A DNA stretch of 40,632 nucleotides from Candidatus Zambryskibacteria bacterium RIFCSPHIGHO2_02_FULL_43_14 (GTDB lineage: Bacteria > Patescibacteriota > Minisyncoccia > Phycocordibacterales > Zambryskibacteraceae). The stretch's first letter is position 1. Each line of letters opens with the position of its first letter. The stretch spans positions 1 to 40,632 of the forward strand of contig MHVR01000003.1 of the NCBI GenBank assembly GCA_001825315.1, in the 5' to 3' direction. The position numbers were made by a program, and so were the translations under genes. Shown piece by piece: positions 38,722 to 40,632 of the stretch. Under the pieces are notes generated by a model. It was not told where the DNA came from and ran no database searches. It saw only the letters and a list, made by a program, of their open reading frames with translations.

Positions 38722-39894
38722 ATGCGACGCATAATAATCGGACTCATCACTATCGTTGGAGCGGGAGCCATGGTCATTTCCGGGGCGACGGGCGCGTTCT
38801 TCTCTGATACAGAGACGTCAACGGGCAACACCTTCACTGCGGGAGCGATTGACCTCAAGATAGACAACGACAGCTGGTACAACGGCAATCGTTGCACGAA
38901 CGTTGGTACACAGGAGAATCCTGTGTGGCAATGGCAAGGAACAGCCGGGTTCCCTGTATCAGGAACTTCTTGCACGACTTCGTTTAAGCCATCCAACCTT
39001 GACGGTCTCCTCTTCTTCAACTTTCGCGATTTGAAACCGGATGACGAGGGCGAGGACACAATATCTATCGATGTCCAAAACGATGCATGGACGTGTATGG
39101 ACCTGACACTAACTTCGGATGACGACAAGTCTTCGACTGAACCGGAACTCGATGCTCCCGATGTTCTAGAGAACTCCGGAGATGCATGGGACGGCGAACT
39201 TGCTGATGCAATCAACTTCTTCTGGTGGGCAGATGACGGAGACAACGTGTATGAAGTAGGTGAGAACCAGATAACAAATGGCGTGATAAGTCTTGCTAAT
39301 CTTGATGACACATTCCCGATTGCCATTGCTGACTCCGAAAACAATGTCTGGGGTGATGTTGGCAATCCTGTGCCAGGAGGCGAGACGGTTTACATTGCCA
39401 AAGCATGGTGCATGGGGACATTGACGCTTGATGCAGTACCAGTAGGAGATAATCCATCTGTAGATCCAGGTGTTAACTGTGACGGTACAGCACTTGGTAA
39501 TGTAACCCAGACCGACATGGCCGAGCTAAACATTATCTTCAGCGCAGTACAAGCGCGACACAACCCTAACTTCGAATGCAATCCCGATGTAAGACCTCTA
39601 CCAATTCTCACGGTTAACAAAATTCTGACAGCCGATACTGTGGGAATCAGCGTTGAGGACTTCACGCTCCACATTTCCGGACCAAGTATTGAAATGGACG
39701 TGACTGACAATATTCCAGTACCCGATCTTCCTGTTGGGACCTACACTGTATCCGAAACTATTACCGGTGATGTGGGTGGAAAAACATTCACCACGACATT
39801 TGGCGGCGCGTGTGACTCCAGTACTCATCAAGTTACTCTCGGACTTGGAGACAATCTTGTTTGCACCATCGTCAATGTAGAGAACGGAATCTAG
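38722..39894 (+). CDS. SipW-type signal / TasA-like secreted protein, paralogue 2 with extra C-terminal domain
   Basis: It has the same plan as the gene before it: SGATGAFFSDTETSTGNTF, IDLKIDNDSWYNG, FFNFRDLKPDDEGEDTISID and WWADDGDNVYEVG. It differs by a Cys-flanked insert (residues about 55-90) and a C-terminal extension from about residue 295 (ILTVNKILTADTVGISVEDF ... PVGTYTVSETI). That extension resembles a SpaA/prealbumin-like beta-sandwich found in surface adhesins and pilins. The start ATG 38722 has no Shine-Dalgarno site. It likely forms part of the same surface layer as its neighbours. Confidence 0.83.
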   Translation: MRRIIIGLITIVGAGAMVISGATGAFFSDTETSTGNTFTAGAIDLKIDNDSWYNGNRCTNVGTQENPVWQWQGTAGFPVSGTSCTTSFKPSNLDGLLFFNFRDLKPDDEGEDTISIDVQNDAWTCMDLTLTSDDDKSSTEPELDAPDVLENSGDAWDGELADAINFFWWADDGDNVYEVGENQITNGVISLANLDDTFPIAIADSENNVWGDVGNPVPGGETVYIAKAWCMGTLTLDAVPVGDNPSVDPGVNCDGTALGNVTQTDMAELNIIFSAVQARHNPNFECNPDVRPLPILTVNKILTADTVGISVEDFTLHISGPSIEMDVTDNIPVPDLPVGTYTVSETITGDVGGKTFTTTFGGACDSSTHQVTLGLGDNLVCTIVNVENGI

Positions 39895-39914
39895 TCTTTA
39901 GAAAATAATCTTGC

Positions 39915-40632
39915 ATGTCCACGACAATCATAAAAATTGTTGGGAGGGGAGTCCTGTTAGCGGGATTCTTTGCGCTGGTGGTAAGCGCGTTATATGCAAG
40001 AGAAGCCGAACCCGGTATAACCTTCGCTACTTACGGCATTGACCTCAAGATAGATAGTGAGGCGAGTTATAACGGTTTGCCAGTGCCTTCTGGCACATGG
40101 GATCTCAAGAATTTGGTGCCGGGCTCCGACCACTTCTTTAACTTCGACGACATTAAGCCCGGTGACTATGGCGAAAACACTATCAGCATGCATGTAAAAA
40201 AATCTGATGCATGGCTCTGTCTTGATTTTAAAAATCTCGATGAAAATGAAAATGGTGTTAACGAACCGGAGTCGCACGAAGATGTGGATGGTGTAGCAGA
40301 TGGAGAACTGGCGGAGGTGATGGAATTCTTCTCATGGCTTGATGATGGAGACAACATTTTCGAGCTCGGGGAAAAGCCGCTTTTCGGCACCGCAACCCAG
40401 TCGGCTGTGGAAGTGTTGAACGAAAAAACTTACACCATCGGCGATGCCGGTCAAGGTGGCTCGTGCAAAATAAATCAGAGTAGATATATAGGCATTTACT
40501 GGTGCGCGGGGGACCTTGAAGTCAACCTTGATACCGCAGAAATCACTTGCGATGGCTCGGGGCTTGGCAACGAAACCCAGACCGACTCTATGACCGTCGA
40601 TGTCTCCATTCGCGCCCTGCCAGCCAAAGAAA
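39915..40632 (+). CDS. TasA-like paralogue 3, atypical signal region, cut by window end
   Basis: The frame is open from ATG 39915 to the last base with no stop. It begins MSTTIIKIVGRGVLLAGFFA and ALVVSALYAREAEP. The body matches the two genes before it: IDLKIDSEASYNG, FFNFDDIKPGDYGENTISMH, FFSWLDDGDNIFELG, and CDGSGLGNETQTDSM. Unlike them it lacks the GATGAFFSD...TSTGN SipW-type segment, so a different signal peptidase may process it. The start lies 20 bp after the previous stop. The length and C-terminus are unknown. Confidence 0.82.
   Translation, partial: MSTTIIKIVGRGVLLAGFFALVVSALYAREAEPGITFATYGIDLKIDSEASYNGLPVPSGTWDLKNLVPGSDHFFNFDDIKPGDYGENTISMHVKKSDAWLCLDFKNLDENENGVNEPESHEDVDGVADGELAEVMEFFSWLDDGDNIFELGEKPLFGTATQSAVEVLNEKTYTIGDAGQGGSCKINQSRYIGIYWCAGDLEVNLDTAEITCDGSGLGNETQTDSMTVDVSIRALPAKE

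Noticed and set aside
1-40632. Alternative genetic code with TGA as Gly or Trp
   Set aside because: Several intact genes end at TGA (for example 7345-7347) and conserved domains contain no in-frame TGA.

Overview
The window looks like a chromosomal segment of an uncultivated Candidatus Patescibacteria (CPR) bacterium, most likely of the Parcubacteria group. The reasons are a DnaX without its zinc module, a two-helix membrane-anchored Clp-type ATPase next to an FtsQ-like protein, secreted proteins with Gmad2, DKNYY, peptidoglycan-binding and SipW-type signal regions, very compact operons, and few Shine-Dalgarno sites. TGA is used as a normal stop, so this is not a code-25 lineage. The placement is inferred from gene content only.

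Layout. Positions 1-6618 hold housekeeping genes: the end of parB, convergent rel, topA and dprA on the minus strand, and divergent serS. Positions 6619-8532 are an accessory island: a REP-associated tyrosine transposase (RAYT) with three copies of one hairpin, one of them inside its own reading frame, then a G/C-rich single-gene unit with its own promoter and terminator and a broken second copy of that gene. Positions 8529-14190 form a native operon: FtsQ-like protein, small membrane protein, Clp-like ATPase with a degenerate first AAA module, dus and dnaX. Positions 14187-20182 are a patchwork: a small membrane protein, an ArsR-type regulator flanked by inverted repeats, tRNA-Gln(TTG), a DKNYY protein, a decayed second RAYT between perfect 23-bp inverted repeats that abut truncated genes, then DsrE-like, SHOCT, zinc-ribbon, Gmad2, alpha/beta-hydrolase and DoxX-like genes.

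Positions 20184-23536 hold a self-contained G/C-rich module: promoter, structured leader, a coiled-coil membrane protein, two near-identical 41-bp elements that each end one micro-ORF and start the next, a LysM membrane protein, a Gly/His/Asp-rich secreted protein, and a terminator. This is the best candidate here for an undescribed envelope system.

From 23568 to the end the theme is cell wall and surface: a MurA-like enzyme, a nucleotide-sugar dehydrogenase, a UDP-glucuronate-decarboxylase-like SDR, a processive GT2 glycosyltransferase fused to an extracytoplasmic peptidoglycan-binding domain, a secreted peptidoglycan-binding protein, two NodB-deacetylase surface proteins (one lacking a metal-binding His), a CAP-domain membrane protein, and three tandem SipW/TasA-like proteins, the last cut by the window end. 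Together they suggest a pathway that makes a uronate- or pentose-containing polysaccharide, holds its synthase at peptidoglycan, trims the product outside the cell, and adds a protein matrix. That joint role is inference; the individual domain calls rest on visible motifs.
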